Assembly (NCBI GenBank): GCA_021173225.1 | Contig: JAJOLK010000019.1 | Location: forward strand, 1-61,214 | Direction: 5' to 3' | DNA: 61,214 bases | Source of the DNA: Phycisphaerales bacterium PN19_bin_20 | Lineage (GTDB): Bacteria; Planctomycetota; Phycisphaerae; Phycisphaerales; UBA1924 | In this document: positions 9,341 to 17,314 of the stretch, one piece after another | Numbering within the stretch: the first letter of the stretch is position 1 | Layout: each line of letters starts with the position of its first letter | Made by a program: the position numbers and the translations under genes | The notes under the pieces: generated by a model | The model's input: only the letters and a program-made list of their open reading frames with translations | Databases searched by the model: none | What the model was told of the DNA's origin: nothing

Positions 9341-11839
9341 TCAGGCCGCGGCCCTATTACCGCCGCCTGATTGGCCGTGTGGCGCAAGGCTTGCGTTCTG
9401 GGGCGTCAGCGGAATGATCAGGCGGGCCCGCGTTCCACGCCCCGTAGTGCTTTCCAGCTCAAGTGTTCCCCCGCACTGCTGCGCGATCCGCCTGGCCAGC
9501 GGTAGCCCCAGGCCCGCACGCCGACCCGCTGGCAGGTCAGAAAAGAACGGGTCGAAGGCGTGCTTGCGGGCCCGCTCGCTCATCCCGCGGCCGTCGTCGG
9601 TCACGTCAATCAGCAGCGCGTGCGTCGCCGTCGGAAGGGTGTGGTCCAAGGCGTCGGCACCATCCGCCGCGTCAGCGCGATCGGCGCGGGCCTGGGTGAG
9701 CGCGGGGTCAATCTGCTGAATCTGAACGCGCACCAGCGTCTGGGTCTTGGGGCTTGCCTGCAGCGCGTTGCATAGCAGCTCAACCAGCGCTTTGCCGACC
9801 GCGACGCGGTCCAGCATTGCCTCGGGCTGCTCAGGAAGGTCTAGCTTCACCGGCGAATGCAACCCCGTGCGGCGCTGCGCCTCGTTGAGCAACCCCTCGC
9901 ACCATGCGCCAATGTCGGTGCTCTGCGCCTGCGCCCGGGGCGGCGCGGCGACCATGTGCAGCTGCGTGATCAGGTCGGTCATCGTGTCGGCGGCGCGGAC
10001 GATCGCCCGCGCGTCGTCCTCGTGCTTATGGCCCTTGAGCCGCTCGGCCAGCACCTGCGCCCGCCCGCTAATGACCGTCAGCGGGTTGTTCAGTTCGTGC
10101 GCTGCGCCGCTGGTGAACTCACCAAGCCGGGCCATTGACTCATGCTCGGCCAAGCGCTCACGCGCGTCGGCCAGGTCACGCGACTGGGCCGACAGGCTCT
10201 CACTGAGCCTGCGGAGACCCTCGCCTTGCGCAGCTGCGCCAAGCGCCCAAGACCAGAACGTCGTCAGGCTCTGGGCGATCGGCCCGGGCGGCAAGGGGTG
10301 CTCGGGGTCGTGGATCACCACCGCCGCCGGCCCGAGGGTTGAGACCAGGCCCAGTGCCGCGCACCGCGCCCAGCGTTGGCGGTGAAGACCGTGCTGCGTC
10401 ACCGCGCTGGCCAGAGATGTGCCCACGGCACCCAGCGGCGCGGCGTCCGGATCGTGCGTCGCCAGCCAGCGCATCAGGCGGGCCGCGTCGGTTAACTCAG
10501 CGCCCGCGGCCAGACGGGCCAAGTCGCACGGCTCGCCGTCGGCACCCGTCAGCGCCGGGGCAAGCTCGGTACTAGTCGGCTGGGCCGCGTCGTCCAGCAG
10601 CGTCACGCGCCAGGCCTCGTCGTTGGCTATTGCCGCGGGCTGGGGCCGTCGCGACTGGTAGATCAGCGCCATCGGGGCCCGCCCCGACAGGCTCTTGAAG
10701 CTCTCGGCGATCCGCGCCAGCGTGTCGGCGACGGTCCCGCCCGGGCGCTCAGCCAGCGTAAAGCCCCCGATGGCCGCGACGGCACGCGCGTGCTCGCTGG
10801 CGGCCCGTGAGACCGTCGAAAGGCTGCTGCCGAGCTGCGCAAGCCGCCGGTTCGCGCTGGTCAACGACTGGACCATCAACTGCTGCCCGCTGGCCTCGCC
10901 CAGCCCAAGCAGTGCGCACCGCTGCGCCACGGCCTCGTGCAGCTTGGCGATGACCTCCGCCTGCACACTCTCAGTCGCGCCAAGCTCGCTGGCCCACTGC
11001 TCTACCGCCCGCGCATCGTGCCCCCCCGGTGACCACCCGATGTGCGCCCGCTTGGCCAGCGCGTTGGCCAGCGTCACCACGCCCACCAAGCGCCGGTGCG
11101 GAACATCAGGCAAAGCCGCCGGCGGCTGCGCGTGCAGCCAGACCACGTCCTGGAGCGCCAGCGGCAGCGTCCAGCGCTCGGCCAGGTGCTTGCCCGTCTG
11201 GTGATGGTCAACCCCAAGGCTGGCTCGCTCAAGCTGGGCCAGCGGGCTGCGCCGAACCTCGGCCTGCTGCACAACCCGGGCGTAGCTCTTGGGCAGCACC
11301 CAGTCCAGGGCCAGCTTGCCAAGGTCGTGCACCAGCCCGGCAACAAAGGCTTCTTCGGGCGCGACCTTGGCGCTGCCTGTGTGCTGGGCAAGCAGCTCCG
11401 CCGCGCAGGCCACCGCGATAGCGTGCCGCCAGAAGCCCTCGGCATCGAATGGCCGCGGCGCGCTCGCGCCTGTCGTCTCATTGCCGTCGGTGCCGTCGGC
11501 CCCGCGTTGCTCGCGCGACTGGGGCGACTGGCCGAGCAGCTCGTAGAGCTGCACGCTCAAGACCGCCGACTGGATCGCCTCCCAGCCCAACATGACCGCC
11601 GCCCGCTTGACGGTCGTAATCCCGCGCGAGGTGCCCAGGGATGCGCGCCGACACAGCGACAGCACCTTGGTGGTGAGCGCCACATCGCTCTCGATCAAAC
11701 GCACAACCTCGTCGAAGCCTTCCTCGCTGGCGCTCGAAAGCTTGATGACCCGCGTTGCCACCGGCGAGAGTGTCGGCAGCTGGTCCAGCCCCGCAAGGAT
11801 CAACTCCACGTTCCGCGCCGGCTGGCTCGTCGTGCTCAT
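9341..11839 (-). CDS. HDOD domain sensor histidine kinase
   Basis: An 832-residue protein. Residues about 10-230 form an HDOD domain (LPTLSPVATRVIKL at the start, and HDLGK at 171-175, the degenerate HD motif). Residues about 370-540 may be a GAF-like sensor. A coiled segment leads to the histidine kinase core: H-box HELNNPLTVI with phospho-accepting His581, N-box ELLCNALQA near 691, G1 box DDGRGM, then FDPFFSDLPAGRRAGLGLPLARR. No membrane helix is seen, so it should act in the cytoplasm. HDOD domains occur in bacterial signalling proteins regulating motility and differentiation. It starts 44 bp downstream of the HTH-receiver gene, its likely cognate regulator. Confidence 0.85.
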   Translation of the reverse strand: MSTTSQPARNVELILAGLDQLPTLSPVATRVIKLSSASEEGFDEVVRLIESDVALTTKVLSLCRRASLGTSRGITTVKRAAVMLGWEAIQSAVLSVQLYELLGQSPQSREQRGADGTDGNETTGASAPRPFDAEGFWRHAIAVACAAELLAQHTGSAKVAPEEAFVAGLVHDLGKLALDWVLPKSYARVVQQAEVRRSPLAQLERASLGVDHHQTGKHLAERWTLPLALQDVVWLHAQPPAALPDVPHRRLVGVVTLANALAKRAHIGWSPGGHDARAVEQWASELGATESVQAEVIAKLHEAVAQRCALLGLGEASGQQLMVQSLTSANRRLAQLGSSLSTVSRAASEHARAVAAIGGFTLAERPGGTVADTLARIAESFKSLSGRAPMALIYQSRRPQPAAIANDEAWRVTLLDDAAQPTSTELAPALTGADGEPCDLARLAAGAELTDAARLMRWLATHDPDAAPLGAVGTSLASAVTQHGLHRQRWARCAALGLVSTLGPAAVVIHDPEHPLPPGPIAQSLTTFWSWALGAAAQGEGLRRLSESLSAQSRDLADARERLAEHESMARLGEFTSGAAHELNNPLTVISGRAQVLAERLKGHKHEDDARAIVRAADTMTDLITQLHMVAAPPRAQAQSTDIGAWCEGLLNEAQRRTGLHSPVKLDLPEQPEAMLDRVAVGKALVELLCNALQASPKTQTLVRVQIQQIDPALTQARADRADAADGADALDHTLPTATHALLIDVTDDGRGMSERARKHAFDPFFSDLPAGRRAGLGLPLARRIAQQCGGTLELESTTGRGTRARLIIPLTPQNASLAPHGQSGGGNRAAA

Positions 11840-11883
11840 TCGTCAGGCTCCGGGGTCGTTCTTGGGCGTAGCTGCGAGCGGGC

Positions 11884-12486
11884 TCAAGCGTTCAGCAGGG
11901 CGAAGACCTTCTCGGTCAGCTGCGGGATGCTGAAGGGCTTCTTGAGGAAGTCGTCCGCACCGGACTCCATCAGGACCTGCACGTCTTCTTGCTTGATCAC
12001 GCCCGAGACCACCAGCACCTTGGTGCCGCGCAGCTCGGGGTTCTCGCGCAAGCGTCGGCACACCTGGTTGCCGTTGATGTCAGGGAGCATGTAGTCCAGC
12101 AGCACAATGTGCGGGCGGAACTGCTCAATGGCAAGCCCGGCATCAAAGCCCGTGCTGGCCACGCGCAGCTCGAAGCGCGCGTCGCGCCCGATGGTGTCCT
12201 GCAGCAGCTCGAGGATCGCGTTGTCGTCGTCCACCGCCAGCACACGCCGCACGCCCGTGTCGAGCAGCTCGGTGGGGATGTCGTTGTCTTGCATGAACCG
12301 GATCAGCTCGGCCCGTGGGATGCGCCGGAACTTGCTGCCCGGGACGCGGAAACCGCCCAGCCGCCCGGCGTCAAAGCACCGGATGATGGTCTGCTGGCTG
12401 ACCTTGCAGATCTCCGCCGCTTCGCCGGTGGTGAAGATCTTCTTGTCAGACCACTTGTTTTTGGAGCCGTTGGCGGTTGCGGACAT
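11884..12486 (-). CDS. excisionase-type helix-turn-helix fused to receiver domain
   Basis: A 200-residue protein. Residues about 15-65 are a MerR/excisionase-type DNA-binding motif (FTTGEAAEICKVSQQTIIR, then VPGSKFRRIPRAEL), and residues about 78-198 are a receiver with DDD near the start, the phospho-acceptor in IVLLDYMLPD and the Lys in FLKKPFS. The domain order is reversed relative to most response regulators. The ATG at 12486 was chosen because GGAGGT lies 7 nt upstream. It is the first gene of the operon that continues with the HDOD kinase, so it probably links phosphorylation to promoter control. The DNA target is unknown. Confidence 0.85.
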   Translation of the reverse strand: MSATANGSKNKWSDKKIFTTGEAAEICKVSQQTIIRCFDAGRLGGFRVPGSKFRRIPRAELIRFMQDNDIPTELLDTGVRRVLAVDDDNAILELLQDTIGRDARFELRVASTGFDAGLAIEQFRPHIVLLDYMLPDINGNQVCRRLRENPELRGTKVLVVSGVIKQEDVQVLMESGADDFLKKPFSIPQLTEKVFALLNA

Positions 12487-12793
12487 GCAGAGACCTCCCG
12501 TGTTGACGCACAACGCGCCAACGGTTCTCCTTCCCACCTCAAATGGGACATCGTCACCCAGGTTCCCTATCTTGACTGGCCACGGCTGTTATCGGGATGA
12601 ACCCGCAGAACTGCGGTCCAGTAACTCCGACTCACGGTCGTTGTACGCACGAGGAGGCAGCCAGGATTCATCCTTGGGCACATTTCTCTGGAGCGAAGAT
12701 TCTTGGGGCGAGATTCCGAGACTTGGCGTTTGCCGCACAAACCTGTGTGACAGATGCGCGATCCGTGATGATGTCGCAAGCGCTCGCCCGTCC
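12487..12793. other. intergenic region, no gene recognised
   Basis: About 300 bp between the HTH-receiver gene start and the 3' end of the transglutaminase-fold gene. Base composition is less G+C-rich than the flanks. Short open frames exist on both strands but show no conserved text and no ribosome-binding site. It should hold the promoter of the signalling operon; I cannot identify the boxes. Confidence 0.5.
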
Positions 12794-14269
12794 TCAGCGA
12801 TTGTTCTTCTGACGGTCCGAAGAGTTCATGCGGAGAGCCTCAACCTTGATTGCGGCAAAGCTCGGCGGAAGCATCGGTTCGACCGTCCAGCCCCACAGCG
12901 CCGGCGCGCCACGCACGAACACCGGCGCCGGCGGTGTGAACTGAAAAGCCAGCGGGATCATGTAGTCCAACTCGTCGTGGTTGCCAAAGTACTTCCACGG
13001 CCGGTCCAAAGACCCCGGCCGGCTCGAGCTGCGCCGTTGGCGGGCCAGGTCAACCGGGACCCAGACAACCTCGCCGTTGACCTCGTCGGCCAGCGCAAAC
13101 TCGGCCCACGTGACCCACTTGGTGCGAGCGCTGCTCGCCTTGGCCGGGTCACGCTCGCGCTTGTCCTCGATGTCCAGCCCGATGATGATCCGTGAGGGGA
13201 TGCCCGCCCGGCGGTACACCGCCGTGAGCAAGACCGGGTACATCTCGTCAGCCACGCGCGGGTTCTTGATGATCTCCAGCGCCCTGACCACCTTGAAGCC
13301 CTGCACGTACAGCCCATCGCTCCGGTACACCAGGTTGCCCGGGCCCGTGCCGATCGGCTGGATGTAGGTCATGACCTCCGACGCCAGACGCTTGGCTAGC
13401 ACCGCGGGCTTGATGGTCTTCGGATCCACCCCGGCGAGCCACTTTGCCAGCAGCGCGTCAATCTCTTTATCGGTCTCGGCGCGTTCCTTCGGGTCGCCGG
13501 TCCAGTCGATCAGGTACTGCGGCAGCAGCGCCGACGCCGCAGGCTCGGGCCAGCTCTTAGGCCAGTCAACCTTCTCAGCCTCAGCCTCGTCGTACAACAG
13601 CCGTGAGGCGATGATCGGCGCATTGATGTTCAGGCTCAACCGGTTGCCCTCGGCCGCGGGCAGGTCGAAGACGGCCAGACGCGTCCCGCTGCGAAGCCCC
13701 GTCTCCCAGGGCTGGTCCGCCTCGGCGTAGTTCAGCAGATCACGCCCGTCCATCTGCACCTTCGCGGAATAGGTCGCCCGCAGAGCCAGGCTCCCGGCCG
13801 TCCGCTCGGGCACGGGGAAGACGATCCGGGCCTTGTCGAAGGCAAACCGCGACTTGCCGTCCACTGACTGGCGCGGGCGGTTCGGGTCACGGAAACTCTG
13901 ACGGTCCTCGCTGATGAAATCCTCAGACTTAAAATTCGCCCCGGCAACCCGCGGCTCGGGCAAACGCAGCTCGATGCGGACTTCCCAGCCTTTTGACTCC
14001 TCAGTCGCAAATAGCCGTTGCTGCAGCGACGATTGCGGGGTGATGACGATCTTCTGCTGCCTTCGCAGGCGATCGATGGCACCGGGGTTGGGCTGCGCGA
14101 GGCTGATCGCCGGGGCCACCAGCACGCCCAGAAGCAGCCCCGCTACCAGGCCCAGCCCGCGGGCCGGGCGGCGCGACGATCCAGAAGTTCGGGTCATCGA
14201 ACCTTGGCCTGCTGGACCATGGGGGCCGTCCGTGGCGTCAACCTGTGCATTGCTGAGCGTGGTGTGCAT
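12794..14269 (-). CDS. transglutaminase-fold protein lacking catalytic Cys and His
   Basis: A 491-residue exported protein: a hydrophobic signal segment lies at about residues 38-58, ending SLAQ. The region 335-410 aligns by eye with the transglutaminase/protease core, including GIPSR (356-360) and WVPVD (403-407). The Cys that normally sits about 15 residues before GIPxR is replaced (VADEM at 339-343) and the usual HAW His is a Thr (WVTWAEF, 386-392); only Asp407 remains. It is therefore probably a non-enzymatic structural or binding member. ATG 14269 has GGAG 5 nt upstream; the ATG at 14197 would give a more normal-length signal peptide and is a fair alternative. Confidence 0.65.
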   Translation of the reverse strand: MHTTLSNAQVDATDGPHGPAGQGSMTRTSGSSRRPARGLGLVAGLLLGVLVAPAISLAQPNPGAIDRLRRQQKIVITPQSSLQQRLFATEESKGWEVRIELRLPEPRVAGANFKSEDFISEDRQSFRDPNRPRQSVDGKSRFAFDKARIVFPVPERTAGSLALRATYSAKVQMDGRDLLNYAEADQPWETGLRSGTRLAVFDLPAAEGNRLSLNINAPIIASRLLYDEAEAEKVDWPKSWPEPAASALLPQYLIDWTGDPKERAETDKEIDALLAKWLAGVDPKTIKPAVLAKRLASEVMTYIQPIGTGPGNLVYRSDGLYVQGFKVVRALEIIKNPRVADEMYPVLLTAVYRRAGIPSRIIIGLDIEDKRERDPAKASSARTKWVTWAEFALADEVNGEVVWVPVDLARQRRSSSRPGSLDRPWKYFGNHDELDYMIPLAFQFTPPAPVFVRGAPALWGWTVEPMLPPSFAAIKVEALRMNSSDRQKNNR

Positions 14270-14345
14270 GGAAGCTCCGGGTTCGTCAGGGTGCTACGCC
14301 ATCTTTGCATTCGAGATCGGCCCCCGGGCAGATGCTTCTATCCGT

Positions 14346-15227
14346 TTACGCCGGGGCATCAGGGATCCGTGCCGGGTGGCCGCCGGTCGGCTCGGCCGCC
14401 GCGTCGGGATTGAGGTGGGCGTTAGCCCTCTTGGCGTCGGTCGCGGGCTCGGTGCGGCGAAGCGTCGCAAAGTCAGAGGGCGACGGGAGGTCACCCAAGG
14501 ACGCGAGCCCGAAGGCCTCAAGAAAGTGCTTGGTGGTCCCGTAAAGCATTGGACGCCCGAGCTCTTCGGCGCGGCCCGCGATGTTGATCAGGCGCCGCTC
14601 AAGCAGGCTCCGAAGAACCTCGCCGCAGGCAACCCCACGGATCGCCTCGAGCCGGGCCCGCGTCATCGGCTGTTTGTACGCGATGATCGCCAGGGTCTCG
14701 ACGCCAGCCTTGCTCAAGCGGCCCTCGCCCTGAGCATTGTGAAAACGCGTCAGCACCCCCGCGTGCTCGCCCAGGGTCAGTACCCGATACCCGCCTGCGA
14801 TCAGCTCGATGCGGAAGGCCCGACCACCCTCAAAGTATTGCTGGTTCAAAAGCTCAACGGCCCGAGCGATCAGTGCCAACGGGTCCGCGGCTTTCGCCCG
14901 TCGGAGGCGTTTGCCCGAGGCCACGGAAGCCGGTGCTTCACTGGGGACGAAAGCGTTGTTGGCGAGCGGGCCCGCTTCGGGCGTCGCGTCAAGATTGGTC
15001 AGGCCCAGGGCTTCGGCCAGCCGCGACGCCGTGACGGCCCGCCCGCTGGTAATGAGCATCGCCTCGACCGGCGCGCAGAGGGCCTGAGCTTCAACCGCCT
15101 CTCGGGCGCGCGCGGGGCGCTCTGGAGCGGGTGAATAGTCAACTTCCACCGGCTCATCGACCACGGGCGCGATTAAGCTGGTAGCAAGTAAGGGGGCTGA
15201 CAAGACGTCCGTGCCTTGGTCGCTCAT
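14346..15227 (-). CDS. scpB: segregation and condensation protein B
   Basis: A 293-residue protein with the ScpB signature LAIIAYKQPMTRARLEAIRG in the middle, followed by RSLLERRLINIAGRAEELGRP and a GTTKHFLEAFGL segment, i.e. the two winged-helix domains that bind the ScpA kleisin in the SMC condensin complex. The start ATG at 15227 (MSDQGTD) was preferred to a longer open frame because the upstream part is low-complexity intergenic repeat. An N-terminal extension of about 70 residues and a 45-residue Ala/Asp-rich C-terminal tail are longer than usual. scpA and smc are not in the window. It is divergent from ndk. Confidence 0.9.
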   Translation of the reverse strand: MSDQGTDVLSAPLLATSLIAPVVDEPVEVDYSPAPERPARAREAVEAQALCAPVEAMLITSGRAVTASRLAEALGLTNLDATPEAGPLANNAFVPSEAPASVASGKRLRRAKAADPLALIARAVELLNQQYFEGGRAFRIELIAGGYRVLTLGEHAGVLTRFHNAQGEGRLSKAGVETLAIIAYKQPMTRARLEAIRGVACGEVLRSLLERRLINIAGRAEELGRPMLYGTTKHFLEAFGLASLGDLPSPSDFATLRRTEPATDAKRANAHLNPDAAAEPTGGHPARIPDAPA

Positions 15228-15365
15228 GGTGCATTCCGTGGTCGCCGGGCTCCGCCCGGGCGTGCTGGGGATCTTTCTAACGCATGGTAGCGTGCGGCCG
15301 GAGCGGGTTTTCGGCCCGTGCGTAGCCAAGGGTGGATGGTGAGCGCCTAAACTCGGCCCCATCGG

Positions 15366-15425
15366 GCACGAGCCTGCCTGGCACGAGCCTGCCTGGATCG
15401 AGAACGCCTGGACCGAGCCTTCCGA
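15366..15425. repeat. 15-bp tandem repeat, two exact and two diverged copies
   Basis: Two exact units of GCACGAGCCTGCCTG (15366-15395) are followed by two diverged units in the same register. The block lies in the divergent scpB-ndk spacer. The rest of that spacer (15228-15520) holds no gene. Confidence 0.75.
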
Positions 15426-15520
15426 GGGTATCGAGCCGCGTCGAGCGTGCTCGGCCTGTTCGACAGACCCTGATTCCGATTCTCGACTTTCACCCTGCCG
15501 ACGATTTGGAGCGAGCACCA

Positions 15521-15991
15521 ATGGAAACCACCCTGATCATTCTCAAGCCCGACGCCGTGCAACGCGGGATCATGGGCCAGATCGTCACCCGCTTTGAGAA
15601 TAAGGGCCTGCAGGTGGTGGGCGCGAAGCTGACCAAGATCAGCCAGCAGCTCGCCGAGACGCACTACGAGGCGCACAAGGCCCGTCCGTTCTACCCGGGG
15701 CTTGTGAAGTTCATGACCAGCTCGCCCGTGCTGGTGCTGGCCCTGCGCGGGAACAAGGCCATCGAAGTCGCTCGCAGCATGATGGGCGCGACCTTCGGTT
15801 CCAAGGCCGCCGCAGGCACGATTCGCGGTGACTTTGGCGTCAGCAACAGCTTCAACCTGATCCACGGCAGCGACAGCCCCGAGGCCGCCGAGCGCGAGCT
15901 GAAGCTGTTCTTTGCCCCCGGCGACGTGCTGGACTGGCACCGCGCGGCGGACGCGTGGGTCTACGACCTGGCCGGCGGCAAGCCCGAGTAA
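15521..15991 (+). CDS. ndk: nucleoside diphosphate kinase
   Basis: A 156-residue protein of the usual family length that starts METTLIILKPDAVQRG, the conserved nucleotide-site opening. It carries the active-site segment NLIHGSDSPEAAERELKLFF, in which the His of IHGSD is the phospho-accepting residue. It exchanges terminal phosphates between nucleoside tri- and diphosphates in the cytoplasm. TGGAG lies 8 nt before ATG 15521. It stands alone on the plus strand, and short tandem repeats follow directly after its stop codon. Confidence 0.97.
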   Translation: METTLIILKPDAVQRGIMGQIVTRFENKGLQVVGAKLTKISQQLAETHYEAHKARPFYPGLVKFMTSSPVLVLALRGNKAIEVARSMMGATFGSKAAAGTIRGDFGVSNSFNLIHGSDSPEAAERELKLFFAPGDVLDWHRAADAWVYDLAGGKPE

Positions 15992-16006
15992 GCGGGCACG
16001 ATCTTC

Positions 16007-16050
16007 TTCCGCGACAAGAACTGGTTCCGCGACAAGAACCGGTTCCGCGA
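16007..16050. repeat. 18-bp tandem repeat, 2.4 copies
   Basis: The units TTCCGCGACAAGAACYGG at 16007-16024 and 16025-16042 are followed by a partial third copy. The block lies just downstream of ndk, where the 3' end of the decayed DUF433 gene runs out. Confidence 0.75.
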
Positions 16051-16082
16051 TAGCAGCTTATCGAGCAGGGGCGGCACGCCGA

Positions 16083-16298
16083 AATCTTCCGGTTTCCGCC
16101 CGCAAGTTCGGCGGCGAAATCCAGCGCCGCGTTGAGGTCCTCGTCGGTAATCTCTGGTAAGTCGTCGCGGATCGGCGCGCGCGTCATGCCGTTAGCAAGC
16201 CACCCGCGCACGTCACCAACGGTGATGCGCAGGCCGCAACTGCACGGCTAATCGCCGCGCTTGCCCGGCTCGATCGTGAAGATCACACGCCGATCCAT
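16083..16298 (-). pseudogene. DUF433 (VapB-like) antitoxin gene with in-frame amber stop
   Basis: From ATG 16298 the minus strand reads MDRRVIFTIEPGKRGD, then TAG (16248-16250), then in the same frame PCSCGLRITVGDVRGW, LANGM and ITDEDLNAALDFAAE. This is the DUF433 pattern (IEPGKRGGKPCIRGxRIT followed by DIxAALxFAA). The stop replaces the position normally held by Lys in GGKPC. After about residue 72 the similarity is lost into short tandem repeats. DUF433 genes usually precede a DUF5615 PIN-like toxin; none follows here, so this looks like a decayed remnant of a toxin-antitoxin pair. Confidence 0.65.
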
Positions 16299-16332
16299 GT
16301 GACGGGTGTAGAGGATGCAAGCCGTTGCCCGC

Positions 16333-16338
16333 TACCCT
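16333..16338 (+). promoter_or_regulatory. leaderless-type -10 box of kdsA
   Basis: TACCCT ends 5 nt before the kdsA ATG. No separate ribosome-binding site fits, since GAGG abuts the start codon. This spacing would put the mRNA 5' end at the start codon. Confidence 0.4.
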
Positions 16339-16343
16339 GAGGC

Positions 16344-17222
16344 ATGCCCCTGTTCCCCTGCAAGACCTGCGTCGTCGGCGGCGTGCGCATCGGCCATCAG
16401 CATCCGCTGGCGATCATCGGTGGGCCCTGCGTGCTGGAGTCTCTCGAGCTTGGCCTAAGCGTCGGCACGCTGCTGCGTGACGCCTGCGTCAGGCACGGGC
16501 TCTCGTACATCTTCAAGGCCAGCTACGACAAGGCCAACCGCTCCAGCATCCACTCCGCCCGCGGGCCGGGGCTTGAGCGCGGGCTTGAGCAGATCGCCGA
16601 GGTTCGCGCGCGCCTGGGCGTGCCCGCGACCACCGACATCCACGAGCCCGCGCACGCCGAGCCCGCGGCAAGGGCCGTTGACCTCCTGCAGATCCCCGCT
16701 TTTCTCTGCCGGCAGACCGACTTGCTGATCGCCGCCGGGCGTGCGGCGGCCAAGCACGGGCGGGCCGTCAACGTAAAAAAGGGCCAGTTCATGAGCCCGG
16801 CAGAGATGGCCAACGCAATCAAAAAGCTCCGCGAGGCCGGGTGCGAGCAGATCATGCTCACCGAGCGCGGCACGTTCTTCGGCTACGGACGGCTGGTGAA
16901 TGACTTTGTCGGCATCGGCGACATGATGGAGCTTGAGAGCGTCAAGGGCGCGCGTGACTGCGTGCCCGTCTGCTTTGACTGCACCCACAGCACTCAGCAG
17001 CCCGGGCAGGCCGAGGGCGGGACGATTACGGGCGGGCGGCGCGAACGCACGCCTCTGCTGGCCCGCGCCGCGGTCGCCGTGGGCGTGCACGCGCTGTTTC
17101 TTGAGGCCCACCCGAGCCCGCCCAGCGCAATGAGCGACGCGGCCACGCAGCTCTACATCGAGACCGTGCCCGAGCTACTCCGCCAGGTTGCGGCGATCGG
17201 CGGCGCAGTCAAGCCGCTGTAA
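16344..17222 (+). CDS. kdsA: 3-deoxy-8-phosphooctulonate (KDO-8-P) synthase
   Basis: A 292-residue enzyme that condenses phosphoenolpyruvate with arabinose 5-phosphate in the KDO branch of lipopolysaccharide synthesis. Family motifs are clear: GGPCVLES near the N-terminus, FKASYDKANRSSIHS, RQTDLL, NVKKGQFMSP and CFDCTHSTQQPG. Cys29 in GGPCVLES corresponds to the metal-binding Cys of the metal-dependent class (Aquifex-like), where the E. coli enzyme has Asn. The N-terminus carries an extra CxxC (Cys6, Cys9) that I cannot explain. The gene is convergent with the SecA-like gene. KDO synthesis implies an outer membrane with LPS. Confidence 0.93.
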   Translation: MPLFPCKTCVVGGVRIGHQHPLAIIGGPCVLESLELGLSVGTLLRDACVRHGLSYIFKASYDKANRSSIHSARGPGLERGLEQIAEVRARLGVPATTDIHEPAHAEPAARAVDLLQIPAFLCRQTDLLIAAGRAAAKHGRAVNVKKGQFMSPAEMANAIKKLREAGCEQIMLTERGTFFGYGRLVNDFVGIGDMMELESVKGARDCVPVCFDCTHSTQQPGQAEGGTITGGRRERTPLLARAAVAVGVHALFLEAHPSPPSAMSDAATQLYIETVPELLRQVAAIGGAVKPL

Positions 17223-17250
17223 GCCATGGCTCGCGGCCCGATTAACCAAG

Positions 17251-17294
17251 ACCTTGGCACGACCTTGGCACGACCGCGGCACGACCGCCTCCCG
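17251..17294. repeat. 11-bp tandem repeat, four copies
   Basis: Units GACCTTGGCAC, GACCTTGGCAC, GACCGCGGCAC and GACCGCCTCCC run head to tail between the convergent kdsA and SecA-like genes. Confidence 0.75.
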
Positions 17295-17314
17295 ACCGAG
17301 CGCGACCACCATCG

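Noticed and set aside
17251..17294. TTGGCAC-type sigma-54 promoter
   Set aside because: The TGGCAC words belong to an 11-bp tandem repeat between two convergent genes, so there is no gene to drive.
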